The position numbers and the translations under genes are program-made. The notes under the pieces are model-generated. The model had not been told where the DNA came from, ran no database searches, and saw nothing but the letters and a program-made list of their open reading frames with translations. 64,000 bases of DNA from G963677085 sp963677085. Lineage in GTDB: Bacteria > Planctomycetota > Planctomycetia > Pirellulales > Thermoguttaceae. Numbering within the stretch: the first letter of the stretch is position 1; every line of letters starts with the position of its first letter. The stretch is from positions 4,712,001 through 4,776,000 of the forward strand of contig CAXXFH010000004.1 of NCBI GenBank assembly GCA_963677085.2, read 5' to 3'. Positions 54,720-62,874 of the stretch are shown here, one piece after another.

Positions 54720-55939
54720 CGCAAGGCGTCAACGGGGCTGAGCCGGGCGGCGCGCCGGGCCGGCTGCACGCCGAAGAACGTGCCCACCAACAGCGCGAAC
54801 AGGGCGGCCAGGGCGAACGGTTCCCACGACACGACCACGGGCATCGGCGAGACATTGGAGAGCACGACGGCAATACCCCAGCCGAGCAACGTGCCCAGGA
54901 ACATGCCCAGGAATGTGACGGCCAGCGATTCGGTGAGAAACTGGAAGAACACGTCTCGACGTGTCGCGCCCACCGCGCGGCGCAGGCCAATCTCCTTGGT
55001 CCGCTCCGCCACCGAGATAAGCAGGATGTTCATCAAGACCACGCCGCCGACCAAGAGACTCAGAGCAGCAAGTGAGCCGAGTAGGAGCGTGAGCGTCCGT
55101 GAGGTGCCTCGCATCATGTTGGCAATGGCGGTCGCCGTGACGATCCTGAAATCATCTTCCTCCGGCGGGGTGATATGGTGGCGGTTATGGATCAAATCTC
55201 GAATCTGCTGGACCTGCCCATTCGGCCCAGGCATGAGAGCCGTATCCTTGCTGACGATTCGCACGGCTCCGACATAGTCCACGTTCATAATCCGCCGCAT
55301 GGCCGTCGTGATTGGCACCACGATCCGGTTGTCGAAATCGGCCACGCCGCCCATGCCGCCGGTTCCCTTGTACTCCAGCACGCCCTTGACGGTCAAGGCT
55401 ACCTTGTTTACATAGAGTGTTTGTCCCACCGGATCGGTTTCACCGAACAGGTCTCTCTTGACCGACGTGCCGATCACGCACACCCGAGCCATCGTGGCTG
55501 CGTCGTCGCTGGTGATGTTCTCGCCTTCGACGGCGTGCCAGTTCCACGCGGCGTGCCAGTCGGGTTCAACGCCCCAGACCACCGCTTGAATCTGATTCGT
55601 GCCATGTTTCAAATCCATGTTGAACCGCCACGCCTGGGGTGTGGCGATCTCCAAACCGTCGATCTGCTCACGGATCGCCTGGGCGTCTTCCAGCCGCAGC
55701 GTAGTGACGGTCATGTCGGGTGGAGGCAGGTCCTTGCCGCCACCGGCGATGAGCATCATCGCGCGGGGACCGAACAATTCAACCCGCTTCATCACCTTCG
55801 CCTCCGTCCCTTTGCCGATGGCCATGATGACTACCAATGCGGCGATGCCGATGATGGTGCCGGCCATCATAAAGAAGGTGCGGACCTTGTTGGCCACCAG
55901 AGATTCAGCCCCCTCGCCCGCGATGCGAAGCAGTCTCAT
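54716..55939 (-). CDS. ABC transporter permease, MacB/FtsX type (first)
   Basis: ATG 55939 (MRLLRIAGEG) has GGAGG 7 bases upstream. The 407-residue protein has the MacB_PCD layout: helix (KVRTFFMMAGTIIGIAALVVIMAIG), periplasmic domain, three C-terminal helices and the FtsX signature ISVAERTKEIGLRRAVGATRRDVFFQFL. It overlaps the ATPase gene and the next permease by 4 bases each, so the three are translationally coupled. Confidence 0.88.
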   Translation of the reverse strand: MRLLRIAGEGAESLVANKVRTFFMMAGTIIGIAALVVIMAIGKGTEAKVMKRVELFGPRAMMLIAGGGKDLPPPDMTVTTLRLEDAQAIREQIDGLEIATPQAWRFNMDLKHGTNQIQAVVWGVEPDWHAAWNWHAVEGENITSDDAATMARVCVIGTSVKRDLFGETDPVGQTLYVNKVALTVKGVLEYKGTGGMGGVADFDNRIVVPITTAMRRIMNVDYVGAVRIVSKDTALMPGPNGQVQQIRDLIHNRHHITPPEEDDFRIVTATAIANMMRGTSRTLTLLLGSLAALSLLVGGVVLMNILLISVAERTKEIGLRRAVGATRRDVFFQFLTESLAVTFLGMFLGTLLGWGIAVVLSNVSPMPVVVSWEPFALAALFALLVGTFFGVQPARRAARLSPVDALR

Positions 55940-56670
55940 TGGTCGTCCTCCCAACTTTCGAGCGAGCGGAGTTCTTCTTCGGCGTCCAGCGGCTCGGCAA
56001 CGTTGATCTGTTCGGCGATGCGGCCGTCCTCCATAACGATGATTCGTTCGGCGTGTTCGGCCGTTTCGCGGTCGTGCGTGACGATGATAATCGTCCGCCC
56101 CTGCGTGTGCAACCGCTGGAAGATGGCCAGCACTTCGGCTCCGCTCTTGGAATCCAGATTCCCGGTCGGCTCGTCGGCTAGAATGATCGACGGGTCGTTG
56201 ATGAGCGCCCTGGCGATGGCCACTCGTTGTTGTTGGCCACCAGACAGTTGTCTGGGCGAGTAATCTATTCGGTCGGCCAGCCCCACCGTCGAGAGCGCGT
56301 CGGCGGCCCGCTCCTCAGCGTCGGCTGGGTAGTGGTCGGCGTAGATCAACGGGAGCATCACGTTCCGCAGGGCTGTTGCCCGCTGGAGAAGGTGGAACTG
56401 CTGGAAGACAAACCCGATCTTGTGATTTCGCAGGTGCGATAGCTCATCGTCTTCCAGATTTACCATGTCGATGTCGTCGAGCCGATAATGACCAGCGGAG
56501 GGCTTGTCGAGGCAACCCAGGATGTTCATCAGCGTCGATTTGCCGGTGCCCGACGCGCCCATGATGGCCACGTATTGGCCCGGCTCGATACGAAACGACA
56601 CGTCCCGCAGCACGGGCGTCAGCACATCGCCGCTCGTGTAGGTCTTTTCGATGGCTTCCAGTTCAATCAT
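55936..56670 (-). CDS. ABC transporter ATPase, MacB/LolD type
   Basis: The 244-residue protein (start 56670, MIELEAIEKTYTSG; upstream in-frame codons lie in the adaptor gene) has Walker A GASGTGKST, signature LSGGQQQR, Walker B IILADEPTGNLD with the catalytic E, and the switch His in IIIVTHD. It is of the LolD/MacB group, which powers the two downstream permeases. It overlaps the first permease by 4 bases. Confidence 0.93.
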   Translation of the reverse strand: MIELEAIEKTYTSGDVLTPVLRDVSFRIEPGQYVAIMGASGTGKSTLMNILGCLDKPSAGHYRLDDIDMVNLEDDELSHLRNHKIGFVFQQFHLLQRATALRNVMLPLIYADHYPADAEERAADALSTVGLADRIDYSPRQLSGGQQQRVAIARALINDPSIILADEPTGNLDSKSGAEVLAIFQRLHTQGRTIIIVTHDRETAEHAERIIVMEDGRIAEQINVAEPLDAEEELRSLESWEDDQ

Positions 56671-56686
56671 TCGGTTGTTCCTTCGG

Positions 56687-58072
56687 TTATGGTCCCACCG
56701 GCACATCGGCCGGGGCTTCGGCAAGAATGGTTTCTCCTTCTTCAAGGCCCGCGACGATCTCGATCCATGCTCCGTCCTTCCATCCAACCTTGACGTCGCG
56801 CGGCTGCGGTTGGCTGCCCTTGGCCACGTAGACCACCGTCTTGCCGCGTTCGCGTTTAACCGCCTTCGTGGGCACGGCCAGCACGTCCGTCTTCGCGTCG
56901 AGGAAGATGGTAACACTGGCCGTCATGTCCGGCCGGAGCACTTCGTCTTCGTTGCCTTCGATTTCCACCACCACGTCGTAGTAGACGACGTTTTCCAGCA
57001 GAATGGCCTTGGGATAGATCGCCACGACCTTGCCCGGGAACTCTCTGGCGGGAAACGCATCGACGGTGAACACGGCCTTCTGGCCCGTGTGGACCTTGCC
57101 GATATCCACTTCATCGACCATCGCATCGACTTGCAGACGTTTCAGGTCGATGATCGTCACGAACGTCGGCGAGTTCAGCCCGGCCGCGACGGTCTCACCC
57201 TCTTGCGTCGAGACCGATCCGATGACGCCCGAGATAGGCGCGGTCAGCGTGGCATAGGACCGTTGGACCTGAGCGTTGGCCAGGGCGGATTTCGTCCGGG
57301 CCACGTCAGCCAGGGCCTGACGCAGGTCTTCGTTGTACTTGGTCTTCGCCAAGTCAAGCGTCTTGCGTGCCAAAGCCACCTGGGCCTTGGCGACCTCGAA
57401 CCGCTCGGAGGCTTCGTCGTAATTCTCCTGCGAGACGACATGCTGCTCGACAAGCTTCGACGCGCGGCCGAGATTCTGCTCGGTCAGCGTCAGCGTTGCC
57501 AACCAGCGGCGAAGATCGGCGTCGGCCTTCTCGATTTCTTTTGGCAGCAGCGACTTGACGGCGGCAAGGCGAGCCTCGGCAAGTTCCAGTTCGGCGTTTC
57601 GCTGCGCAACCGTGGCTTCGAGATCGGCTTTTTCCAGTTCGGCAATGATCTGCCCCACTTGCACCGAATCGCCGATGTTCGCGCGGAGTTTTTCCACTTT
57701 GCCGGAGATTCGGGCACCGACTCGGACCTCCGCGCCAATCTCCGGCTTGACGGCTCCTGTGGCCAGCACGGAGGAGGCGAAGTCACGTCGGGCAACCGTT
57801 GTGGTGGCTATGACCGGATCGGTTGTCTTCGTGGCCGTTGGAAACCATCCTTGCCATACGGCAACGCCGATGCCCGAGGAAACTACCAGAACGGCGAGCA
57901 ACAAGAGTCTCCATCGGCGTCGGCTCTTGCGGCGTTTCGCCAGCCGGGCTGCAATCGCCTCGGAGTCCGCCGAGAACCCGTCCACTCTCGGCCGACTAGG
58001 CTTTCGCGCAGGCGGCAGGTCGGTCGGCGCGGCGGTCGTGCGAGTCTGCGACTTGGCTTGGCTGTCCATCAT
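56687..58072 (-). CDS. MacA-like periplasmic adaptor (HlyD/MFP)
   Basis: Start MMDSQAKSQTRTTAAP (58072). After a basic N-terminal tail (about 45 residues) there is one inner-membrane helix (RLLLLAVLVVSSGIGVAVWQGWF). A lipoyl-like half follows (VGARISGKVEKLRANIGDSVQVGQIIAELEKADL), then a long coiled-coil hairpin (AELELAEARLAAVKSLLPKEIEKAD.., KAQVALARKTLDLAKTKYNEDL) and the closing half ITAPISGVIGSVSTQEGETV. It links the ABC exporter to the outer envelope. Gap to the ATPase gene is 16 bases. Confidence 0.88.
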   Translation of the reverse strand: MMDSQAKSQTRTTAAPTDLPPARKPSRPRVDGFSADSEAIAARLAKRRKSRRRWRLLLLAVLVVSSGIGVAVWQGWFPTATKTTDPVIATTTVARRDFASSVLATGAVKPEIGAEVRVGARISGKVEKLRANIGDSVQVGQIIAELEKADLEATVAQRNAELELAEARLAAVKSLLPKEIEKADADLRRWLATLTLTEQNLGRASKLVEQHVVSQENYDEASERFEVAKAQVALARKTLDLAKTKYNEDLRQALADVARTKSALANAQVQRSYATLTAPISGVIGSVSTQEGETVAAGLNSPTFVTIIDLKRLQVDAMVDEVDIGKVHTGQKAVFTVDAFPAREFPGKVVAIYPKAILLENVVYYDVVVEIEGNEDEVLRPDMTASVTIFLDAKTDVLAVPTKAVKRERGKTVVYVAKGSQPQPRDVKVGWKDGAWIEIVAGLEEGETILAEAPADVPVGP

Positions 58073-58079
58073 GCGTCCG

Positions 58080-58619
58080 TTACTCCCCTCCGCCCGTGCG
58101 AAGTGTTTGGCCAACCCCTCCCTCGACGCCTCGCCCAGGCACCAAGAGCGGCCCGTGGCGGTCGTAGCCGGACCGGCTGCGCAGCATCTCGAAAAGCTGT
58201 TTCTGCTGCCCAGGAGTGAGGATTTCTTTTTCGGCGGTCAATTGCCGGATCACCAGCGCCTGCATCTTCCGCTGGCCCGCGAAAACATCCTCTTGTTTGG
58301 CCTTCACCGCATCCATGTCCGTGTCTGTTGCCGCCAGCAAGTTGATGATTTCGGCCCGCGCACTTCGGATTTGCCGGCATATCTCGTCCGCCTCTGCCCG
58401 GAATGTCCGCAACAGAGGCTCGATCTGGCTCCATTGTTCGTCCGTAACGTTCAACTCGCGGTGCAATGGGCACCAGACCGATCCACTGTCGCCGGGCACG
58501 CAACGGCCCTGGTTGGAGTCCATCCGAGCCGCCGCCAGATGTGCCGCCCACACGCCCACGAACGCCACGTTCAGCGCGACCGACAGAACGACAAGCAAGA
58601 CCTTTAGGTGTTTCCACAT
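58080..58619 (-). CDS. Spy/CnrX-like periplasmic sensor (heavy-metal sensor family)
   Basis: The 179-residue protein has an N-terminal anchor (HLKVLLVVLSVALNVAFVGVWAAHL) and a helical periplasmic domain with an L-x-V-T-D-E-Q-W motif (RELNVTDEQWSQIEPLLRTF) and LTPGQQKQLFEML at the end, characteristic of Spy/CpxP/ZraP/CnrX-type proteins. Cys/His in CPLHREL could bind metal. It abuts the anti-sigma gene (2 bases), which suggests control of the ECF sigma factor, as CnrX controls CnrH. Confidence 0.78.
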   Translation of the reverse strand: MWKHLKVLLVVLSVALNVAFVGVWAAHLAAARMDSNQGRCVPGDSGSVWCPLHRELNVTDEQWSQIEPLLRTFRAEADEICRQIRSARAEIINLLAATDTDMDAVKAKQEDVFAGQRKMQALVIRQLTAEKEILTPGQQKQLFEMLRSRSGYDRHGPLLVPGRGVEGGVGQTLRTGGGE

Positions 58620-58621
58620 AG

Positions 58622-59134
58622 TTAGTCACCGTTATGATTCGAGGTCGTCGTGAGCGCCAGGTAGCTCTCGGCCAGCGACCCGTTGGGAGCATCGCTCATG
58701 GAGTCCATGGTATAGCCTGCCAGTGAATCGGCTTGACTTGTCTGTCGCGCACCGGCGGCATGGACCGACTGCCAGGTTTGCTGTCCCATCAGCACTCCAA
58801 CAAAAAGCCCGGCAGCGAGAACGGCCGCTCGCGCCGCGTATTCACCCAGTGGAACCGAAACCCATCGCCAGCCAGCCCGTCGCCGCAAACGAGGTACCGG
58901 CCGACTCGCCTGTCTCTGTCGAGCCGCCGCCATCACGCGATCGCCGAAACCCTCCGGCAGATTGGGAGGTTCTCGGACATCCTCCAAGAGACTTGCCAGC
59001 CGCTCCTGTCGGGCCAAGTACGCTCGACAATCCGGGCACTCGCTCAGATGGCCTTCGATCGACGCGCGCAGACGAGGCGCAACCTCTTGCCGGGCAAAGC
59101 GATCGAGTTCTCGTCGGACGGTATTACAGCGCAT
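58622..59134 (-). CDS. Anti-sigma factor with zf-HC2 zinc finger
   Basis: The 170-residue protein begins with RRELDRFARQEVAPRLRASIEGHLSECPDCRAYLARQERL, where H-x3-C-x2-C is the zinc-binding anti-sigma domain (residues about 25-40). One membrane helix follows (YAARAAVLAAGLFVGVLMG, about 95-115) and a short periplasmic tail. It would hold the ECF sigma factor encoded 60 bases upstream and release it on a periplasmic signal, possibly sensed by the Spy-like neighbour. Confidence 0.85.
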   Translation of the reverse strand: MRCNTVRRELDRFARQEVAPRLRASIEGHLSECPDCRAYLARQERLASLLEDVREPPNLPEGFGDRVMAAARQRQASRPVPRLRRRAGWRWVSVPLGEYAARAAVLAAGLFVGVLMGQQTWQSVHAAGARQTSQADSLAGYTMDSMSDAPNGSLAESYLALTTTSNHNGD

Positions 59135-59194
59135 GGAGCTTTCCTCTCACGAGAACAAACGCACGAAGCGGCCCAAACCCCCTCGGAATCTCAC

Positions 59195-59737
59195 CTACTC
59201 CTCAAGAAACTGCCCCAGGCAGCTTTCCAGGGCCGTCCTCGCCCGGGCCAACAAGCGTTCGGCCCCCTTGACGGTGGTGTCCAGGGCGATGGCAATCTCG
59301 CGGTAGCCAAGACCCTCATAGTAGCGGAGGACTACGGCCATCTTCTGCGCCGGACGAAGTGAGTCGATCGCTTCGACCACGGCCGCCGCTCGCTCGCCGA
59401 GGACGGCCGTGTCCTCGGGCAACGGCCCGTGCGCGGCAACGTCGGCGAGTTGTCCATGCCGACACAGACGCTGCCGCCGGGAGAAATCGAAACACAATCG
59501 AGTGACCACCCGATACAGATACGTTCGGAAAGCGGCGGTGGGCCGATAGCGGTCGGCCGAATCAAGAATTCTGAGAAACGCTTCCTGGGCAACGTCCTCG
59601 GCGTCCGCCGCGTTGCCCAAGAAGCGATAGGCCGCATTCCAGGCCGAACGCTGGTGCCGTGCGACAAGCTGCCCAAAGGCGTCGAGGTCGCCCTCGGCCA
59701 CGGCCGTCATCAGCACTTCGTCGCTCGGCGCGGACAT
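59195..59737 (-). CDS. ECF-type RNA polymerase sigma factor
   Basis: The 180-residue protein shows region 2 (FGQLVARHQRSAWNAAYRFLGNAADAEDVAQEAFLRIL, core-binding D-A-E-D-V-A-Q-E) and region 4 (LRPAQKMAVVLRYYEGLGYREIAIALDTTVKGAERLLARAR) with a short linker. Length is right for an ECF factor. It is followed by its anti-sigma gene and preceded by a 47-residue Cys-rich gene (22 bases) and ArsR. Confidence 0.92.
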   Translation of the reverse strand: MSAPSDEVLMTAVAEGDLDAFGQLVARHQRSAWNAAYRFLGNAADAEDVAQEAFLRILDSADRYRPTAAFRTYLYRVVTRLCFDFSRRQRLCRHGQLADVAAHGPLPEDTAVLGERAAAVVEAIDSLRPAQKMAVVLRYYEGLGYREIAIALDTTVKGAERLLARARTALESCLGQFLEE

Positions 59738-59759
59738 AATTGCAACATGGTCGTTCGAG

Positions 59760-59903
59760 TCAGGACTTCTCGTCCCTCACGCATGGATGCTCTTTCTCAC
59801 CACCGTGGCACTTCTCAACCTGCTCCGGCGGACATCCCGTGGGTTTGTCCTTCAACTGGTCCGGCCTCTGGCAGCCTTCTTTCTTCCGGCAGCAGCAACA
59901 CAT
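59760..59903 (-). CDS. Small Cys-rich protein (47 aa), metal-binding candidate
   Basis: Reads MCCCCRKKEGCQ ... TGCPPEQVEKCHGG ... HPCVRDEKS, with eight Cys and two His in 47 residues. AAAGGAG lies 7 bases before the ATG, the best ribosome site in the operon, which decides that the frame is real although it overlaps the 3' end of the ArsR gene by 52 bases in another frame. The C-P-P-E-Q-V-x-K-C-H-G..K-E-H-P-C block resembles small Cys-rich proteins I recall from other bacteria. A metal chaperone or buffer role is inferred. Confidence 0.7.
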   Translation of the reverse strand: MCCCCRKKEGCQRPDQLKDKPTGCPPEQVEKCHGGEKEHPCVRDEKS

Positions 59904-60217
59904 GGTCTCGCTCCTTTCGTTTCTTGGCACTCCTGGTGCTTCGGGTCCAACAGTCGGTCAATCGCTTTTCGCCATGTGGCGAGAGTCCCTTCATTCAGCC
60001 GGTAGTGGACAAAAAGCCCCCGCTTCTCGTCGATCACCAGCCCCGCATCCCGCATCACGCGCAGGTGCTGCGACACGGCTCCCTGTGTCACGTCCAACCG
60101 CGAGGCCAGCGCATTGACGCACAACGCGCGCCCCTTCAAGAGACACACGATGCGCACCCGCGTGTCCACCGCCAAGACTTTCAGGATTCGGGCAAGCTCT
60201 TTGGGATCGTCCATCAT
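59852..60217 (-). CDS. ArsR-family metal-responsive repressor
   Basis: Start ATG 60217 (GAGG 5 bases upstream). The 121-residue protein is a winged-helix ArsR regulator: ELARILKVLAVDTRVRIVCLLKGRALCVNALASRLDVTQGAVSQHLRVMRDAGLVIDEKRG. The ELCV-type Cys of ArsR/SmtB proteins appears as A-L-C-V, and a second Cys pair lies near the C-terminus (HQECQETKGARPC). It is the first gene of the operon, and an inverted repeat lies 18 bases upstream of its start. Inducer unknown. Confidence 0.85.
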   Translation of the reverse strand: MMDDPKELARILKVLAVDTRVRIVCLLKGRALCVNALASRLDVTQGAVSQHLRVMRDAGLVIDEKRGLFVHYRLNEGTLATWRKAIDRLLDPKHQECQETKGARPCVAAAGRKKAARGRTS

Positions 60218-60234
60218 CGGCACCTCGATGGTAA

Positions 60235-60254
60235 TAGTATCCGCTAATATACTA
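60235..60254 (-). promoter_or_regulatory. ArsR-type operator candidate
   Basis: TAGTAT-N8-ATACTA is a perfect inverted repeat of 6-base arms, 18 bases before the ArsR ATG, in an AT-rich stretch typical of an ArsR/SmtB operator overlapping the promoter. Confidence 0.5.
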
Positions 60255-60538
60255 AATCTCCAATGGCGTGTCGAGGGCCTCTAGCCTGGATTCCGCTATT
60301 ACGGCCCCAGATTGTCGGCCCGGGTTCCCAGGGACTAAACCCGACAGCCCCAAAGAGTGGGGTGGAATTGGAGCGAAATCAAAGGGCAGGACGCTACGTC
60401 ATGGGCGCGGTGCAGCCGCCTGCATTATCGGATGTCAACTCACTGCCCAGGCGAGTTTACAGCAGCCCACATGGGCTTGCAGATCATCGCCGACAGAGGT
60501 ATGGTTGTCGCAAAATGCATTGGTGGAGAAGCCACATC

Positions 60539-60892
60539 ATGGCACGATACCGAGACCCCGATCCAATCGAGATAAAATGCGAGTCGTGTGGGTGCCTGTA
60601 CACGCTGTATCAAACGTGGTACGAACCCGCCATCGCCCAGTCTATCGAATGCAGACAGTGCGGTCATGTCGTGTGGAGCAACATGGGTGGCCGCCGCCGA
60701 GACAGCATCACCGGACGGGAATACTCGGTTTCCGGGGAGTATCGAGGTTCACTCTTGCCCAGGAAAAGGATACTCGAATCGCTCCAGGAGAATTGTGAAC
60801 ATGAGTACCAGAAGGAGCGGATCATGGGCGCGCACACCGGCGATCGGGTATGCAGGAAGTGCGATCATATCCGGCATTCGCGCCCCGATTGA
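60539..60892 (+). CDS. Hypothetical zinc-ribbon protein (117 aa)
   Basis: ATG 60539 (MARYRDPDPIEIKCESCGCLYTLYQTWYEPAIAQSIECRQCGHVVWSNMGGRR). Two zinc-knuckle pairs, C-x2-C-x-C and C-x2-C-G-H, suggest a zinc ribbon of about 35 residues. A further C-R-K-C-D-H-I-R-H lies at the C-terminus (about residue 107). No family is recognised. The reading frame opens further upstream, but that sequence is not protein-like. No operon partner is close. Confidence 0.55.
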   Translation: MARYRDPDPIEIKCESCGCLYTLYQTWYEPAIAQSIECRQCGHVVWSNMGGRRRDSITGREYSVSGEYRGSLLPRKRILESLQENCEHEYQKERIMGAHTGDRVCRKCDHIRHSRPD

Positions 60893-61139
60893 ACGCTGAT
60901 CGCAGTCACAGCCGGCACCCACTCGGCAGGGGCGTAAGTGCCGGTTATACTACTTGCGACGTTTATGCGGCTTTCGGCAGTACTTGACGAGCTTTGCAGC
61001 GTCATAGGACCGGTCTAAGCAAGCCCGGATGCTCTCTCCAAAAGGATTCGTGCCAAGGCGCAAAGAAAGAATACCCCAGCGTTCTTAGCGCCTTCGCACC
61101 TTTGCGAGATGATTCCTTGATCTTGACGATTACCGACCT

Positions 61140-61720
61140 TTACTCGCTATCCACCATTTGCAGCGGCTCCACCGGACTGCTCAGCGACGCAAACAACGCT
61201 CGCCAGCGTTCCCAAAGGACATCCGGGTTGGCCAACTCATTGACGAGCCGTTGCCGGGCGGCGTGAACGATTCGCATCCGTAGCGGTTCGTCGTAGGCCA
61301 GAATCGCCGCGAAGTGGGCCAGTTCCTCGTCGCCGTCGCCCAAGAAACCGGTCTCGCCGTGGACGATCATTTCTCGCCAGCCCCAGCGGTTTTGGGCCAC
61401 CACGGGCACGCCGGCGGCGAAGGCTTCCAGACCGGCGCGGGGCCAGTTCTCCCGAGCACCGCCGTTGATCGGCAAAAGACAATGCAGCGAAGCGAAGAAT
61501 TCTTGGGGGGTGATGGCCCTGGGGCGCAGGCAGTCGGCCCAGGCGGGCGGCGGGCCGAGCTTGCGATGGGTACGCTCGTCCATCCCCAGCATGAGCGCCC
61601 GGCGGTGGGCGTACTGGATACGACCGTAGATCGGCCAGGTGTTGCTCGACCACTTGTCGGCGTCGGGACGTGCCACGCGGCCGACGACGAAAGGGCGTTC
61701 GAAGAAGTGGTGGGGACGTT
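61140..61720 (-). pseudogene. GT1-type glycosyltransferase C-terminal remnant B
   Basis: A GT-B glycosyltransferase C-terminal half: HHFFERPFVVGRVARPDADKWSSNTW.., then AGLEAFAAGVPVVAQNRWGWREMIVHGETGF.., ending at 61140. The N-terminal half is missing. The frame continues upstream into DNA that is antisense to the integrase, so the joint is at about 61700. It matches the shorter remnant at 53013-53247 in its last 80 residues. Confidence 0.7.
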
Positions 61721-62874
61721 TCACCGATTCGTTGGGCTGCGAGCGGCGGGTGCCGCTGGCCAGCGACAAGCGGGTCGCCCAGGCGATGCTCAACGACCTG
61801 GTCGCCAAGGTGGAACGCCAGAAGGCCGGCCTGGAAGACCCCGTCGACGAGGAGATGCAAAAGCCGATCGACACCCACTTGGCCGACTTCGAAAGCAGCC
61901 AGAAAGCCAAGAACAACTCAACGCGCTACGTGCTGGAAACCTTGGGCAAGATTCGCCGCTGTGTCGAGGCCTGCCGCTGGCGCCGCATCGCCCAGATCAA
62001 GGCCACCGACGTGCAGCGTTTTTTGGCCAACCTGCGCGACGAAGGGCTCAGCGTGCAGACGAGCAACCACTACCTGCGAGCGATCAAGTGTTTTACGCGC
62101 TGGCTGACGATCAACCGCCGCCTGCGCAGCAACCCGCTCGACGGCCTGGCGATGCTCAACGTCCGCGTCGATCGCCGCCACGACCGGCGGGCACTTTCCC
62201 GCGACGAATTCTGGCGACTGGTCGATGCGGCCAACTCGGGCCCGGTGGTCGAGTCGATCCCCGGCATCGATCGGGCCATGCTCTACGTGCTGGCCGCCTG
62301 GACCGGCCTGCGCAAAGGCGAGATCGGCAGTCTCACGCCGGCCAGTTTTCGGCTTGCGAGCAATCCACCCACCGTCACCGTCGCCGCCGCCTACAGCAAG
62401 CATCGCCGTGAAGACACCCAGGTATTGCATCCCGAGGTGGTCACGCGTCTGCGCGAGTGGCTAACGCTTCGCCAGCCGGCCGACGACGAAATCCTCTTCC
62501 CCATCTCGAAACGGACCTGCGGCCTCGACCGCAAGACGGCCAAGATGATGCGCGAGGACCTGGCCGCCGCCCGCCGCGTGTGGCTCGCCGAGACCGACGA
62601 CCCGGCCGAGCGCCATCGCCGTCTGCAGAGCGACTTTTTGAAGTACAAAGACTCGCAAAACCGCTTCGCCGACTTCCACGCCAACCGCCACACCTTCATC
62701 ACCAACCTCTGCCGCGCCGATGTCGCCCCCAAAACGGTCCAGACCCTCGCCCGCCACGGCGATATCCGCCTGACGATGAACCTCTACAGCCACGTCGACC
62801 TCGCCGACCAATCGGCCGCCATCGCCCGGCTGCCGGGGGTTGGTGGAAATGAAGCGATGCGCGGGGCGGGGTAG
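61699..62874 (+). pseudogene. Tyrosine integrase, 5'-truncated (copy 2)
   Basis: Same catalytic set as copy 1 (TGLRKGEIG, HANRHTF, LARHGD, NLYSHV). Here the frame extends a little further upstream than copy 1 with SKKWWGRFTDSLGCERRVPLASDKRVAQAM, plausible integrase N-terminal sequence, but still no natural start: the region before about 61699 is antisense to the glycosyltransferase remnant. Bases from 61767 on are identical to copy 1. Confidence 0.8.
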
